Source of the DNA: Lingula anatina
Lineage: Eukaryota; Brachiopoda; Lingulata; Lingulida; Lingulidae
NCBI RefSeq assembly: GCF_001039355.2
Contig: NW_019774081.1
Span: 537,327-601,326, forward strand
DNA length: 64,000 nt
Reading direction: 5' to 3'
In this document: positions 22,978 through 34,446 of the stretch, in pieces
How the letters are laid out: the number at the start of each line of letters is the position of its first letter
How positions within the stretch are numbered: the first letter of the stretch is position 1
The notes under the pieces: generated by a model
The model's input: only the letters and a program-made list of their open reading frames with translations
Databases searched by the model: none
What the model was told of the DNA's origin: nothing
Position numbers and translations under genes: made by a program

Positions 22978-24955
22978 TAACTTTAAAAAAACAACATTGC
23001 TTAACATTTTGTTATTTCAGTATTGCAGACTCCATAATGCTGTATATCAAATCTGTTGTCCTTTCTGTAAAAGCGAACAGCAGACACCTACCAGCTCGCA
23101 TTCTGAGGAATAAGAGAGCAGATCTGCATTCTGGGAAGCACAATCTGCGCGCGCATCAGGCCATGTTTTCCTATCAGAGTAACTGCTGAAACTGAAGCAG
23201 AAGTTGCTGTACGGGCTTTCTTTCCAGCCCTTGGGACAGCCGTGTTGGTACTCTGCAAATACGAAGGTACATTGTCAGCCCTGTGTTGATGGGTATAACG
23301 CTGTAAGACTGATAATTCCAAGGAGAAAGTCTTATATAAATGCATGATTTTAATCATAAAAATAAATGGTGCTCCTAATTTTGATATGATTGACGACTGT
23401 GTGTTTGTGGGTAGTTGGTAGTTAGGTTAAACCTGAAGAGATAAGTCAACCCCCACCCATAGTATCCATTGGAAATTCTTCCCAGGGCGGTGTAATGAAA
23501 CTGAGGGTCCGTGTAACAGAAAATCCGCCCTCCATTAAGTTATAATGGTTAGGGTTAGTCTGACCTAAGTGGGTCAAAATTTAAGGCGAGGCTTACCTGT
23601 ACAAATGAATGGGAAGCGGACTCTCTGTCATGGAGGAGTCTCTGTCACTTTACACCGGGATCATGAGAGGAAATGGGCTACACAGATTTTGCAGTCAGTA
23701 CCACATGCACATAATTTTGTTAACCGGCATTTTTTACATTTGTCTTCAAATTTTTTTATGAAATTTCATTTCTTTATCTCAAATTTTGCTAACAGGCTTT
23801 GTTTAATTTTTGTTAATATGGCAGACAAAATTACTTGACTTTCATCGTATCGCTCGTTACAACGGTATTTGGGGGATGGGGGGGGGGGGGGGGGGTGGTA
23901 GGGAAATAGGGGACAAGGGGGCCTCGGAGGACGTGCCTGTACTGAATTCGTCATTTATTAATGTTGTCAACAAGTTCTGCTTGACTTAAGGGACGTTTAT
24001 GACAGTCTGTGTAACGGTCAGAGATAATGGACACCTTTGTTTGCCGCCTGGTTCACAACCTACAGGATAATACGGGCTTCAAAACTGGACTTTAGTTCTG
24101 ATGACCCAGCGGTGATGTTACATTAACCTTGGACCCTAGATGGGTCGTAGCATCAACTGGTCAGTTACAAAATGGCCAGTTAAGAAAAGTCCTTGTGGAT
24201 AATTAAACACAGATATACCTATTGCATTTTATCTCTTTTTTTTTCTTTTTTGTCTCATCGCTGGCATGTCAAGTTCCTTTTTCGGAGTCTTTACTGACTT
24301 TACTGACTAGGAACATGACTTGTTTTGATGATTGATATACCATCTTAACCTAAACTTCTTTATTTCCTTCATTTCTTTGAAATCTACATGAAAATACCTC
24401 TTTTTAAACTCATCGACAATGCACGACACACACGCATATTGGGACCTCATTATTTAACGACTCTTGTCATATATACATGTACATTGTAAAGCAGAGCAAG
24501 GCAATCGCAACTCTTCATTTGACGGTAAAAACTTTTCTCCGAGTCTGAAATTTATGGGAGGTTGTTCTTAAATTCTGAGCTTTCTACCAAACTTTGTGGC
24601 TACATAAAGGCTACCTGGTCTACATACTGGTGTATAAAAACGCCTTTCACTTTCACTTACTGCTTGTCTTACATTTTGGCTGTGTTGTCGGGTGCGTTGT
24701 CGGGTGCGTTGTAGGGAGCGTTGTAGGGAGCGTTGTTGGGCGCGTTGTCGACGGCGTTGTTGGACGCGTTGTTCGGTGTGCCCTGGTAGGACTTGCAGTG
24801 GTCTGCCTATGCTTCCCTTGACAAAGCCATTTCCCTGGACTATTTCCCCTCCAACAGATAGTTGTCTTCACTATCTTCCTAACATCAGTCGTGTGCGCGA
24901 GATGGACGGTGCAGACTGCAAGGAACGTTAACAGGAGCGTCAGAGGGGCACGCAT
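21588..24955 (-). CDS. secreted C-type lectin-like protein with mucin tail, 3' end lost in gap (lectin gene 1)
   Basis: Exons 5' to 3': 24955-24661, 23252-23092, 22876-22749, 22263-22139, 21957-21588 (cut by n at 21587). All phases join. Exon 1 encodes a signal peptide (MRAPLTLLLTFLAVCTVHLA), a short Cys-containing segment (ICWRGNSPGKWLC) and a Thr/Pro linker of PTTxPTT units. Exons 2-4 encode one C-type lectin-like domain: HGCPKGW, FCFSFSSY, ARADCASQNADL, KWWSSFNNI, WKWAEKNG and CARKFPYICK. The usual calcium/sugar motifs EPN or QPD and WND are absent, so calcium-dependent sugar binding is doubtful. The last exon encodes TSTSTKQTTTSQP-type mucin repeats. By comparison with gene 2, a second lectin domain is not present here and a C-terminal VWC domain may be missing in the gap. 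Confidence 0.82.
22931..22977. repeat. (AAT)n microsatellite in a lectin intron
   Basis: It lies between the first and second exons of the lectin domain. Trinucleotide AAT-rich runs occur at the same place in the other two copies (about 27838-27855 degenerate, 29751-29787). Confidence 0.9.
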
Positions 24956-25108
24956 GCCGTACGGTGTAGTGCTACCCTACTAATAATGTAAACGAATAAC
25001 GATTCCCAAAAGAACGAGTTAGACAGGTACCGAAGGCAAGAAGTGGGTCCTTCACACGACACGCGCCAGAGCACGGGACAGCACATAACATTTCTGGCCA
25101 TATGCATT

Positions 25109-25190
25109 GTCCTTATATACTGCAATCACTCGGCAACACGTGGTTTGATACGCTATGTGTGACGTAATTGCCTGATATGACCGCAGCCAC
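25109..25190 (-). promoter_or_regulatory. proximal promoter of lectin gene 1
   Basis: On the minus strand: a CRE-like ATTACGTCAC (25159-25169), an E-box CACGTG (25137-25142), then a TATA box GTATATAAGG (25110-25120), about 155 bases before the ATG at 24955. The order and spacing match the region upstream of lectin gene 2. Confidence 0.6.
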
Positions 25191-25896
25191 TCCGTGGTTG
25201 AACAAATTATGAATGAAACTCGATTATTTTTATCAACATGAAAACCGTCATAATAGTCTATAGATGTGAGGATTGTGGTGTTTGTCTTACGTACAATTAA
25301 AAGTCAAAAAGTAGTCCTACACCGCATTATCTCTGATGGCTTTCTTATACGAGAACAAGCTACACTTATGGAGCAATTCTCAAACATATGAAGAACAATT
25401 CGACATTTCATAAACATCATGGGTGGACCAAGTTCATTTTCCAACTTTTATTGTCATTCTAAGTAGGTATCATAAATTGTCGACGGAAAGTGAACGTAGG
25501 CGTATAGTGGGGAGAGTCCTATGACAAAGTCTGATATGAAAACAAATGAACCCACTAATCTGTGATAGGAGTATATTTGAGTCTGAGTAACAGTACGGTT
25601 AATGTGTGTTCCGGTGATAAAATATGAGAACTACTAGTTGATTAAAGTCTTTCAACCATAAATCGATACATTGGTAGTAAATAAATTCTCTATAACCTTT
25701 CACAATATCTTGGACCGCGAAAAATTTTCGTATACAAAAAGCATGGAGATATTTTAATCAGTTGTCAATCTACTGGTTATTTATATACTTTCCATAATAT
25801 CACACGTTTCGTGATGTTGAAAAAATATTTGTAGACTTAATGGACTTATTTCGGCCAATGAAAAGTGATATGAGTTAAAATATTCAATAAGTAAGT
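25191..25896. other. intergenic DNA between the two tandem lectin genes
   Basis: 3' flank of lectin gene 2 and 5' flank of gene 1, both on the minus strand. A minus-strand AATAAA at about 25447-25453 is a possible polyadenylation signal. No other gene is seen. Confidence 0.5.
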
Positions 25897-26005
25897 TTAT
25901 GGTGGTGGCGTAAGGCTGCTGCAGTCTAACTCGGGACAACATCGACCGGCTTTCGGGGGTTTCAAGACGCATCCAGGGGGGACCTTGCCCGTCCAATCAG
26001 GACAC
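25897..26005 (-). CDS. terminal exon of lectin gene 2, end of VWC domain
   Basis: Acceptor ttttag|G at 26005. It encodes CPDW, then PGCVLKPPKAGRCCPELDC, and the stop TAA at 25897. The CCPELxC ending is typical for VWC modules. Confidence 0.8.
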
Positions 26006-29000
26006 CTAAAATAAAAATTAAACTTAAAATTGCGTGTCAAATTTAAATTACGTGTCAACTGTGTTAACTGAACATACAAATTAACAGTGGAACAAGTCTC
26101 TAAAAATGCATTCATAGTAAATTCATTATAAATGTTATACTTGGCAACTGATAATATATGTTTTAATGATGAGACAGAAAGACGTGAAGCTAAAGATTTT
26201 AACGTACAAAGGTTCGCAGTAGATGAAATTCAACGAAGGCCGAATGCAGATGCAGCTTTTCTCACAACCAACATTCCATCTCTCATTTTGGCTGTACAAT
26301 ACGTTGTTGTCTATGCAGCGGTCTGAAATAGAGATGATGACACTGTCTCTTTAACGGATAGACAAACTTCGCACACGCGCCAAAATATACTAGAGAATAA
26401 CACCGGTATTCCTCCACGTACACATCTAATAACACACACGTGCGCATTCGCAAGCACAAAATAAAGATATGAATTAAATAAATGAATAAATAACAAGGTT
26501 GGGAAACACATTTATCAATTTCAACGTTAACATACACCAGTTTCCAAAGTGCTTACCTTTTGGAGCCGTCACAATTGACGCCTTTTCAGTGGTACTGGTA
26601 ATAGTTGTAGCAGCAGTAGTAGTAGTAGTAAAAGTAATGGCTGGCGAAGACGACAGAGTTGACAGTGGCATTGTTGGCTGCTTTGTGCTAGTCGACGTTG
26701 GCTGTGGCATTGTTGGCTGCTTTGTGCTAGTCGACGTTGGCTGTGACGTTGTTGTCTGCTTTGTGCTAGTCGACGTTGGCTGTGACGTTGTTGTCTTCTT
26801 TGTGCTAGTCGACGTTGACTGTGACGTTGTTTGCTTTGTGCTTGTCGACGTTGGCTGTGACGTTGTTGTCTTCTTTGTGCTAGTCGACGTTGGCAGTGAC
26901 GTTGTTGTCTGCTTTGTGCTGGTCGACGTTGGCTGTGGCGTTGTTGTCTGCTTGGTGCTAGTCGACGTTGGCAGTGACGTTGTTGTGTGCTTTGTGCTAG
27001 TTAACGTTAGCTGTGACGTTGCTGTCTTCTCTGTACTAGTTGAAGTTGTTGATATGGTCGTCAACTTTTTTGGCGTGGGTCTCGTGGCAACTGTCGTCAC
27101 TTTTGGACGCCTAGTCTTCCTTTGGGTTGTAATTTTTAGGAAGTTTGTGGCAACTGATGTTACTTTTGGACGACACGTCTTCCTACGGGTCGTAATTATT
27201 GGAGGTTTCTTGGTATTTGAAGTCACTGTGGTTGCTACTGTACCTATTAATGAAAAAGGCTATACACATTTATAGGCTAAATTCTCCCCTACATCCAACA
27301 TGAAGGACTTAAATTGCATTGGAATTCATTGGTAAGATTAAGCACTTGCAAGACCAAATTTCAAAACCCGTGTGCTGTACATGATGTATGCAAATTACTT
27401 ACAGACTGTGGCTGACCTACCTTTTTTAGCCTTACAGATATAAGGCAATTTCCCCGCACAATTGCCTTGAGTTAGCCGCCCGCCCCACGACCCGCTCACA
27501 AGTCCACAGCGGCGTTTGGAGCGCGGTCCCTCTTTCCAGACTCTGGTGCGGGAAAAGAAATTTCTAGTGTTATCGATGATATTCCGAATCTTACCGACAA
27601 TCATTAAGAATAGTACTCTACTGACATGCAACTTACAGGACGTCAGAGATAAGTATAAGACAACTTACGCGAGTGATCTGTTGCCATTTTTCTCTGCCCA
27701 TTCCCAACTCCCTCTGATGTTTATAAAGCTAGACCACCACTTGTTTAAACGAGAATCTCTCTTTTCATAGTTGAGCATTTGTTGAGTTAGCCATTGCTAT
27801 GTATCCGACATGAAATACAAAAAAGACACCTATAAGAATAATAATGATAATAAAATAACAAAAACAACAAATTGATAATTATTATCATATTAATGCATTT
27901 TGAAAGAAAACCCAGTATTATTTAACATTTTACGTGTATACTATTACAATATTAGAGACTCCCATAATGTTGTATATTATTCCTTTTATACTTTTTGAAA
28001 AATTGCAGAAAGGGGTACCGTAAATTACTTACCTGTTCGCATTCTGAGGAATAAGACAGCAGATCTGCGTTCTGGGAAGCACAATCTGCGCGCGCATCAC
28101 GCCACGTTTTCCTATCAGAGTAACTGCTAAAACTGAAGCAGAAGTTGGTGTACGGGCTTTCTCTCCAGCCCTTCGGACAGCCGTGTTGGTACTCTGCAAA
28201 CATAAAGATCCATTATCGATCCAACTAGTATGATGGGTTTATCTGAACGCTCCCTAAAACTGTCGCCCTTTTCTCTCTGAACCAGTAGTCTAATCAGCGA
28301 CATGTAGTTTCCTTCGCGAAGTCTTTTGGCACATGATTGTTTTGACAATTTTCATGTTAAATATTACATTTAACACTAAACTTCTATCTTCATCTCCTTC
28401 AATTTCTTTGAAATCTACACGGAAATACCTCAATTTTATCTTATGGACAACATACATACGCACACAGAAAGTGTAGTTTACATAAAAGTCTAAACATGTA
28501 GTCATTATACTAGTCTGTTAGGTAGCCTATTTTCTAGTCTTTTTACATAACTTGTCTATGTATTAGTCTGTATGTGTTGCTAGTATATATGTATTAGTCT
28601 AATCATGAAGTAATTGCTTTACATGATATTTATCAGTTTCACTTACTTCCTGTCTTACATGTTGGCTGTGTTGTTGGGTGCGTTGTCGTTTGCTTAGAAG
28701 TTCTAGTTGACTTTGGCTGTGACGTTGTTGACGTTATCAGCGGGGTAGGTTTCGTGGCAACTGTTGTTACTTTTGGACGCCTAGTCTTCCTTTGAGTCGT
28801 AACTATTGGAGGTTTCTTGGTATTTGAAGTGACTTTGGTTACTATTGTACCTTTTTATGAAAAAATACACAAGTAAAGGCTTAATCCTCCCATAATGCAA
28901 CACCAAGGACAATTCGTTGACAAAATTAAGCGACAGTAAGACCGACATTGTAACCCGTGGGCTAGACAAGATGTATGCAATTTAGATACAGACTGTGACT

Positions 29001-29748
29001 AACCTACCTTTTTTAGCCTTACAAATATAAGGCAATTTCCCCGCACAATTGCCTATTGCTAGCCGCCCGCCCCACGACCCACTCACCAGTCCACAGCGAT
29101 GTTTAGAGCGAGGCCCCTCTTTCCAGATCCTGGTGAGGAAAAGAAATTCATAGTGTTATCGATAGTATTCCAAATCTTAATGACAATCAATCAAAGGAAG
29201 TTTTCCACTGACATACAACATTAGGCTAAGATGTATTTGCCATTAGGCTAATGTGCGTTTTTCACTTTGCATATATTGATATTTCTTGTGGGATATATAC
29301 ATACATTGAACTTAAAAGGGAATTCAGTTACCTTTTATGGACAAGGACTTGTAAAAACGAGGGAGATATAAGTAACAATATCATCCTTAGGTTTCACTTT
29401 ATCATTTAGGCCCTACACTTGTTTCATGTCGCCTTGTTTCCACAAATTTTTCATTATAAAGCTTCCAACCACAACAATTCGCCTAGCATGGGATGTGTGC
29501 TGAATATATTCATGTGCGGGTATATGTAATTCCCTTTTATTGTGCAGGTACAAGTCGTCAGAGCTAAATATATAACTACTTACGCGAGCGATCTGTCGCC
29601 ATTTTTCTCTGCCCATTTCCAACCCCCTCTGATATTTACAAAGCTAGACCACCACTTGTTTAGACGAGAATCTCTCTTTTCATACTTCAGCATTTTTTGA
29701 GTTAGCCATTGCTATGTATCCGACATGAAATACAAAATATGACATCTC

Positions 29749-29790
<42 letters not shown>

Positions 29791-31570
29791 TGGTAATAGT
29801 AATAATGATAATAATATTAATGCATTTTGAAAAAAAAATCCAGCATTAGGGCTACTTATCATTTTACGTGTATATTATTTAAATATTAGAATTTAGAGAC
29901 TCCCATAATGTTGTATATTATTTCATGTATACTTTTTGAAAAAGGTTAGAAAAATGTAAACGGAAAACACCAACCATTTCACATTCTGAGGAATAAGAGA
30001 GCAGATCTGCATTCTGGGAAGCACAATCTGCGCGCGCATCATGCCATGTTTTCCTATCAGAGTAACTGCTGAAACTGAAGCAGAAGTTGCTGTACGGGCT
30101 TTCTCTCCAGCCCTTCGGACAGCCGTGTTTGTACTCTGCAAATATAAAGATCCATTATCCATTGTTAAAGCAATGCTGTAAGACTAATTATTCCGTTGAG
30201 AAAGTCTTACCGCTAACTGTCCTCTCAAATAAATAAATAAATAAATTTATCTGCAGTCAGCACTTTGCACTGACAGAATGGAAAAGAATTTGTCGAAGGG
30301 CGGGGGGGGGGGGTAAGAATGAAAATGATCCCTAATATAAAAACAATAGGCGTTAACAATTTCATTTTGTAATCTATGTACATGTAGTTATTATGGAGAT
30401 TTATGGAGATTTTGTTTCTCGCTCGTTACAATATTTCCCCCTCCCCTCCTTTTTTTGGGTGGAAGAAAGAGGAAACCAGGGGGGAATCTCTCAGGCGGTG
30501 CACCCTCTGGATTCGCTATTTATCTATGTTGTCAACAGGTTCTGGCTGACGTCAGGTTAACTGTTGACAGTGTGCGTAGCGGTCAGAGATAATGGACACT
30601 AGTGCTTGCCACCTGTGTGTAACCTACAGGACAACACAGGAATGAAAACTGGACTTTAGTTCTGATGACCCAGCAGCAATGTCAAACATCAACTGCCCAG
30701 ATACAAAAACTGACCGGTTAAGAAAAGTCTTGTGATCTATTTAACATAGAATAATAAAACTGTCGCACTTTTCTCTCTGAAGCAGTATTCTCATCACTGG
30801 CTTGTAAAGTTCTCTTCACAGAGGCTTTACGGCGCATGATTTTTTAAACAGCTTTGGTGTTAAATATGACATCTAAGCCCCAAAAATGTCTTAATTTCCT
30901 TCATTTTCTTTGCTATCTACGAGGAAATATCTCATTTTCATCGAATCGAAAATTTACGTACGCGCACAGAAAGGATCATTTAACGGCTGTTGTCAAAAGA
31001 AAAATATATGAATCTTTATATACCTGTATGAAAAAAACGAGGAAATTGCTTTTCCTTTTATCAGAAAGCATTTTATCTCCTAGTCCGAAATTGAATTTTT
31101 TTTTAAATTTCTGAGTTTTCTTCCTAACTGCACGTGGTAAAAATAGCTAGCTTTAATTTATATAAAAGTCTATACATGTAGTCAATATACCAGTCTGTAC
31201 CTATTCCTAGCTTATTTTCTAGTCTTTTTACATAACTTGTCTATACTAATCTATACGTAGAACTAATCTACATACTAATGTCTTTACATGACGTCTATCA
31301 CTTTCACTTACTGCCTGTCTTACATGTTGGCTTTGGTGTCTGGTGCGTTGTCGTGTGCGTTGTTGGTCGCGTTGTCGGGTGTATCCTGGTGGGACGTGCA
31401 GTGGTCTGCCTATATTTTCCTGGACAGTTCCACTTCGTTGGTCTTCTACCGGTACAACAGAGATGTGTTTTCCAACAGAGATGTCTCGCACCAAGGCGTT
31501 GCACCCCTGTAGTGTGTACACGGTAGACGGTGCAGACTACAAGAAGCACAAGCAGCAGAGGAACACGCAT
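25897..31570 (-). CDS. secreted two-CTLD mucin-like protein with C-terminal VWC domain (lectin gene 2)
   Basis: Eleven exons: 31570-31312, 30135-29975, 29711-29584, 29129-29008, 28850-28647, 28193-28033, 27796-27669, 27542-27421, 27243-26557, 26322-26208, 26005-25897. Phases join throughout; 2196 nt, 731 residues. Order: signal peptide, a Cys cluster (LCWKTHLCCTGRRPTKWNC), Thr/Pro linker (to 86), CTLD1 (87-224), Thr-rich linker (224-292), CTLD2 (292-429), mucin region with 13-residue TSTSTKQTTTSQP-like repeats (429-658), and VWC (658-731). The VWC part shows YSQNERWNVGCEKSCIC and PGCVLKPPKAGRCCPELDC before the stop. Both lectin domains keep the structural cysteines and tryptophans but lack EPN/QPD and WND. 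It is probably an extracellular matrix, mucus or defence protein; the function is inferred only from domains. The donor of CTLD1 exon 1 (ATG|gttggt) is weak. Confidence 0.85.
26208..26322 (-). CDS. VWC domain exon of lectin gene 2, first half
   Basis: The acceptor ctatttcag|AC at 26322 and donor TT|gtacgt at 26208 join in phase to both neighbours. It encodes CIDNNVLYSQNERWNVGC, then CEKSCIC and IYCE, the first five-plus cysteines of a von Willebrand factor type C module. No ATG-started frame covers it, so start-codon-based ORF searches miss it. Confidence 0.75.
26650..27045 (-). repeat. 39-bp coding tandem repeats of the mucin region
   Basis: About ten units of 39 bp, 13 codons each, around ctagtcgacgttggctgtga on the plus strand. 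Some units are shortened by one codon. Unit ends are nearly invariant at the nucleotide level, including synonymous positions. A shorter array of the same unit is in gene 1 (about 21590-21815). Confidence 0.9.
28647..28850 (-). CDS. Thr-rich linker exon between the two lectin domains
   Basis: 204 bp, phases 1 and 1. It starts like the large mucin exon (GTACA..GTAACC) and ends like exon 1 (PTCKTG + A). It therefore looks like a fusion of the mucin exon of an upstream lectin unit with the linker exon of a downstream unit. That explains how a one-domain gene became a two-domain gene. Confidence 0.8.
29751..29787. repeat. (AAT)n microsatellite in a lectin intron
   Basis: Trinucleotide run in the intron between the first two exons of CTLD1, equivalent in position to 22931-22977. 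Confidence 0.9.
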
Positions 31571-31728
31571 GCCGCACGGTGTAATGTTACCCTACTGGTA
31601 AGGGAAACGATTGGCAACGCCCAAAGACCGAGTTAGAAAGGCACAGAGAGCAAAAGGTGGGTCCTTCACACGACACGCGCTAAGCAAGTGACAGTGCTTA
31701 AGTTTTCTGACCAGGACACTGGTACTGT

Positions 31729-31800
31729 TCATATATACGACAATCACTCGGCAACGCGTGGTTTGAGACGCTATGTGTGACGTAACTGCCTGATGTGACG
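31729..31800 (-). promoter_or_regulatory. proximal promoter of lectin gene 2
   Basis: On the minus strand: a CRE-like GTTACGTCAC (31777-31786), a degenerate E-box (ccacgcgttg), then GTATATATGA (about 31729-31738), 160 bases upstream of the ATG. It matches the gene 1 promoter and is repeated at 34855-34925 by the duplicated segment. Confidence 0.6.
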
Positions 31801-32831
31801 ACATGTTTCATAACCACTCGGTGTTGGAATAACTTGTGAATTAAATTTAATTAGGACAAATTTTCAATGTTATTTCAGATAAAAAATTATGCAATATATT
31901 TAGAGAGGGGTATAAACTGAAGAAAATTGTTATGTCATTGAGACGATATGAGACGATATCCGAATGGTTTTATTTGCCAAATACATGGAAAACAAACCAA
32001 AATTAATAATTTGTTGAAATATATACGACATTACGTTTGAGAGTGGACTTGGTAAAAGGAAAATACAGGATTCACATGTGATCAATCTCGGTTAACTATA
32101 TCTTGCAAAAGTATAAATTTAATTATTCATTTTAGTAGTTCGTTTACCATTTTAGTCCTCATTTTAACAAATGGCGTTATGCGAAAATGGGTCACGAACC
32201 AAATCTCACATAGACAAGATCATTTCAACATTTCACAAATAAAGTTATTACATTTTGATTACGTAATGGAGAAGTTTTATTTTTTATTGTTATAAACTAT
32301 TTGTGCGAGCAGTCTTATCAAAACAAAGAAATATTCAAAATTTAATATAAATACCATTCTGTAAGCCTATAGTATAATTTTACAAATGGCAAAAACTCAA
32401 ATAATTTCTCTCGCTTTGCTTGTGATAGATGGTAAACTGATGAAAGTCGAAATAATCAAGCTGAGAGAAACGTAAGAAGTAATAAAAAACACTGAAAAGT
32501 CATCCTATCCAAAACTAGAACTTTATTTTCCAAACAAGAGACAAGAGTAATCCACTCCCCTCAACAATATATTTCATGCAGACCTATGATTTGCATGTCT
32601 AGGTCAATAAATCCCTATGTTGTCATATCCGTGTATGGTATTGTTTCAACATCAGTCTGTCTATTTGATAACAGGTACTCTAGAAATAATGTCTGCATAA
32701 TAACTGAGGCTGTCCTATTTTTTATCTTTGTCTGCACATTCACTGTGAACAGCAACAGTACACTAGTGTACGTGTATGCTTGGTGAGGAGAAAAAAGTCA
32801 GCACTTTGAAATATGTGTTTTCTCGCCAAGT

Positions 32832-32927
32832 TTATGTATCTGACACCTTGGTCAAAATGCGGTCCATGATCCACCCAGGCAGTAGAGGTCCTAGGATTGC
32901 CATAAGCTGGAATATTGAGAACAATGC
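32832..32927 (-). CDS. SDR exon 6, copy A (last exon; acceptor damaged)
   Basis: It encodes LFSIFQLMAILGPLLPGWIM, then DRILTKVSDT and a stop at 32832, as in copy B (35985-36080). The acceptor reads ttcaa|GCATTG here against ttcag|GCATTG in copy B: the AG is lost. The next AG, one base on, would shift the frame. Confidence 0.65.
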   Translation of the reverse strand, partial: ALFSIFQLMAILGPLLPGWIMDRILTKVSDT

Positions 32928-33400
32928 TTGAACATGAAAAATAGGTTATAGGTGGCGCTGCACATAGTCGTGCTGAGTCTCAGCGACTACTGGATCTGCA
33001 AGACCGTTTGACTCTCTTGTTATCTTTGATGAAAGCGTGAATGCGATGCGCAGTCACACCTGACACATTCGTATTGTCAGAATGTCTCATGCATAGAAAT
33101 TGTAAGTTACTGCCTGTGGAATGATGAAATGGCTATTAACAAGGGATTAATGGTAAATGGATTTCTTCAAGCCTGGCAAAAAAGACACGCACTGGTATGT
33201 TAGTGGAGGGGGGGGGGGCACCACAATAATCTTATCAAAGTAAGCCCATTTTTTTCCTGAAAATTACATCGATTTCTCCAAACACCACTAAATGAGTTAA
33301 TTAACAAGCCAAAAGGATAAAGCAAAACCTCCTTGGCAGTGGTCAAAAATATTCTTGTAACCCTTCCCAAAATTCCTCTACCTGGAAGTGTTACTAGTAC

Positions 33401-33640
33401 CTTATACTTGTCCACTCGAGAGGTGCTGCCCCCTATCAGGTATCTGTCTCTCGGCACCACTGACAACAGCGCATCTTCGAACGCGTCAATGACAGGAGTG
33501 ACGTCAGTTGCTGAGCCAGTAGCGTCTCCTCCAATGAAGTTCAGCACGTTGCTCACGGTCTTGTCTTTGGGGTAGGCCTCTTTTAGCTCGGTGCTCATGG
33601 ATTCCCATTGTTCGATCATCTGAGGGCGGATTTTTTCAAT
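33401..33640 (-). CDS. SDR exon 5, copy A
   Basis: Eighty codons, phase 0 at both ends (acceptor tttttttag|ATT; donor AAG|gtacta). It starts IEKIRPQMIEQWESM and includes SATDVTPVIDAFEDALL and YLIGGSTSRVDKYK. It corresponds to the variable substrate-side region of BDH1/RDH-type SDRs. About 4 % nucleotide difference from copy B, one residue. Confidence 0.8.
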
Positions 33641-34446
33641 CTAAAAAAAGAAGTCTTGTTACTTGAGTTTTATTTATGTATTTACGTCTCCGGTAAGGAA
33701 TATGATAGTTTAAGAAGGTTATAGCAAAGTTACACTGCATGCGATGAAACACACTCGGAAATATATGGGGATTTGTGTTTATCTCCATTGAAATGACTTT
33801 ATGAACTTGCAAGATGAAAATGCTTACCTCTTAGAGCTCATGACCAAAGAAACTATCTTTCTACGATCCAAGTCCGAGGGGACTTTCAAAAAGATAAACA
33901 GATCATCACACCTCCTCCCCTTTCCAAAGCACTCGTATAATCACTCAACGCCAGGAGGGGTCGTCTTAATGTGATTCCAATAAAGGGAACNATTTTTTTA
34001 ACAGCTTTGGTGTTAAATATGACACCTAAGCCCCAAAAATGTCTTAATTTCCTTCATTTTCTTTGCTATCTACGAGGAAATATCTCATTTTCATCGAATC
34101 GAAAATTTACGTACGCGCACAGAAAGGATCACTTAACGGCTGTTGTCAAAAGAAAAATATATGGATCTTTATATACCTGTATGAAAAAAACGAGGAAATT
34201 GCTTTTCCTTTTATCGGAAAGCATTTTATCTCATAGTCCGAAATTGAATTTTTTTTTTTTAATTTCTGAGTTTTCTTCCTAACTGCACGTGGTAAAAATA
34301 GCTAGCTTTAATTTATATAGAAGTCTATACATGTAGTCGATATACCAGTCTGTACCTATTCCTAGCTTATTTTCTAGTCTTTTTACATAACTTGTCTATA
34401 CTAATCTATACGTAGAACTAATCTACATACTATCACTTTCACTTAC

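Larger units (their letters stand above)
30839..33984. repeat. duplicated segment, copy A (partner 33992-37116)
   Basis: About 3.1 kb holding the first lectin exon, its promoter and SDR exons 5 and 6, repeated with a few percent divergence right of the single n at 33991. The direct abutment at a contig join points to two unmerged haplotypes. A true tandem duplication is possible. Confidence 0.85.

Noticed and set aside
26499-27275. 258-residue plus-strand open frame rich in LVDVGCDVV repeats
   Set aside because: It is the antisense of the mucin exon 26557-27243. The sense strand has signal peptide, phase-matched splice sites and a mucin composition; the antisense frame has none.
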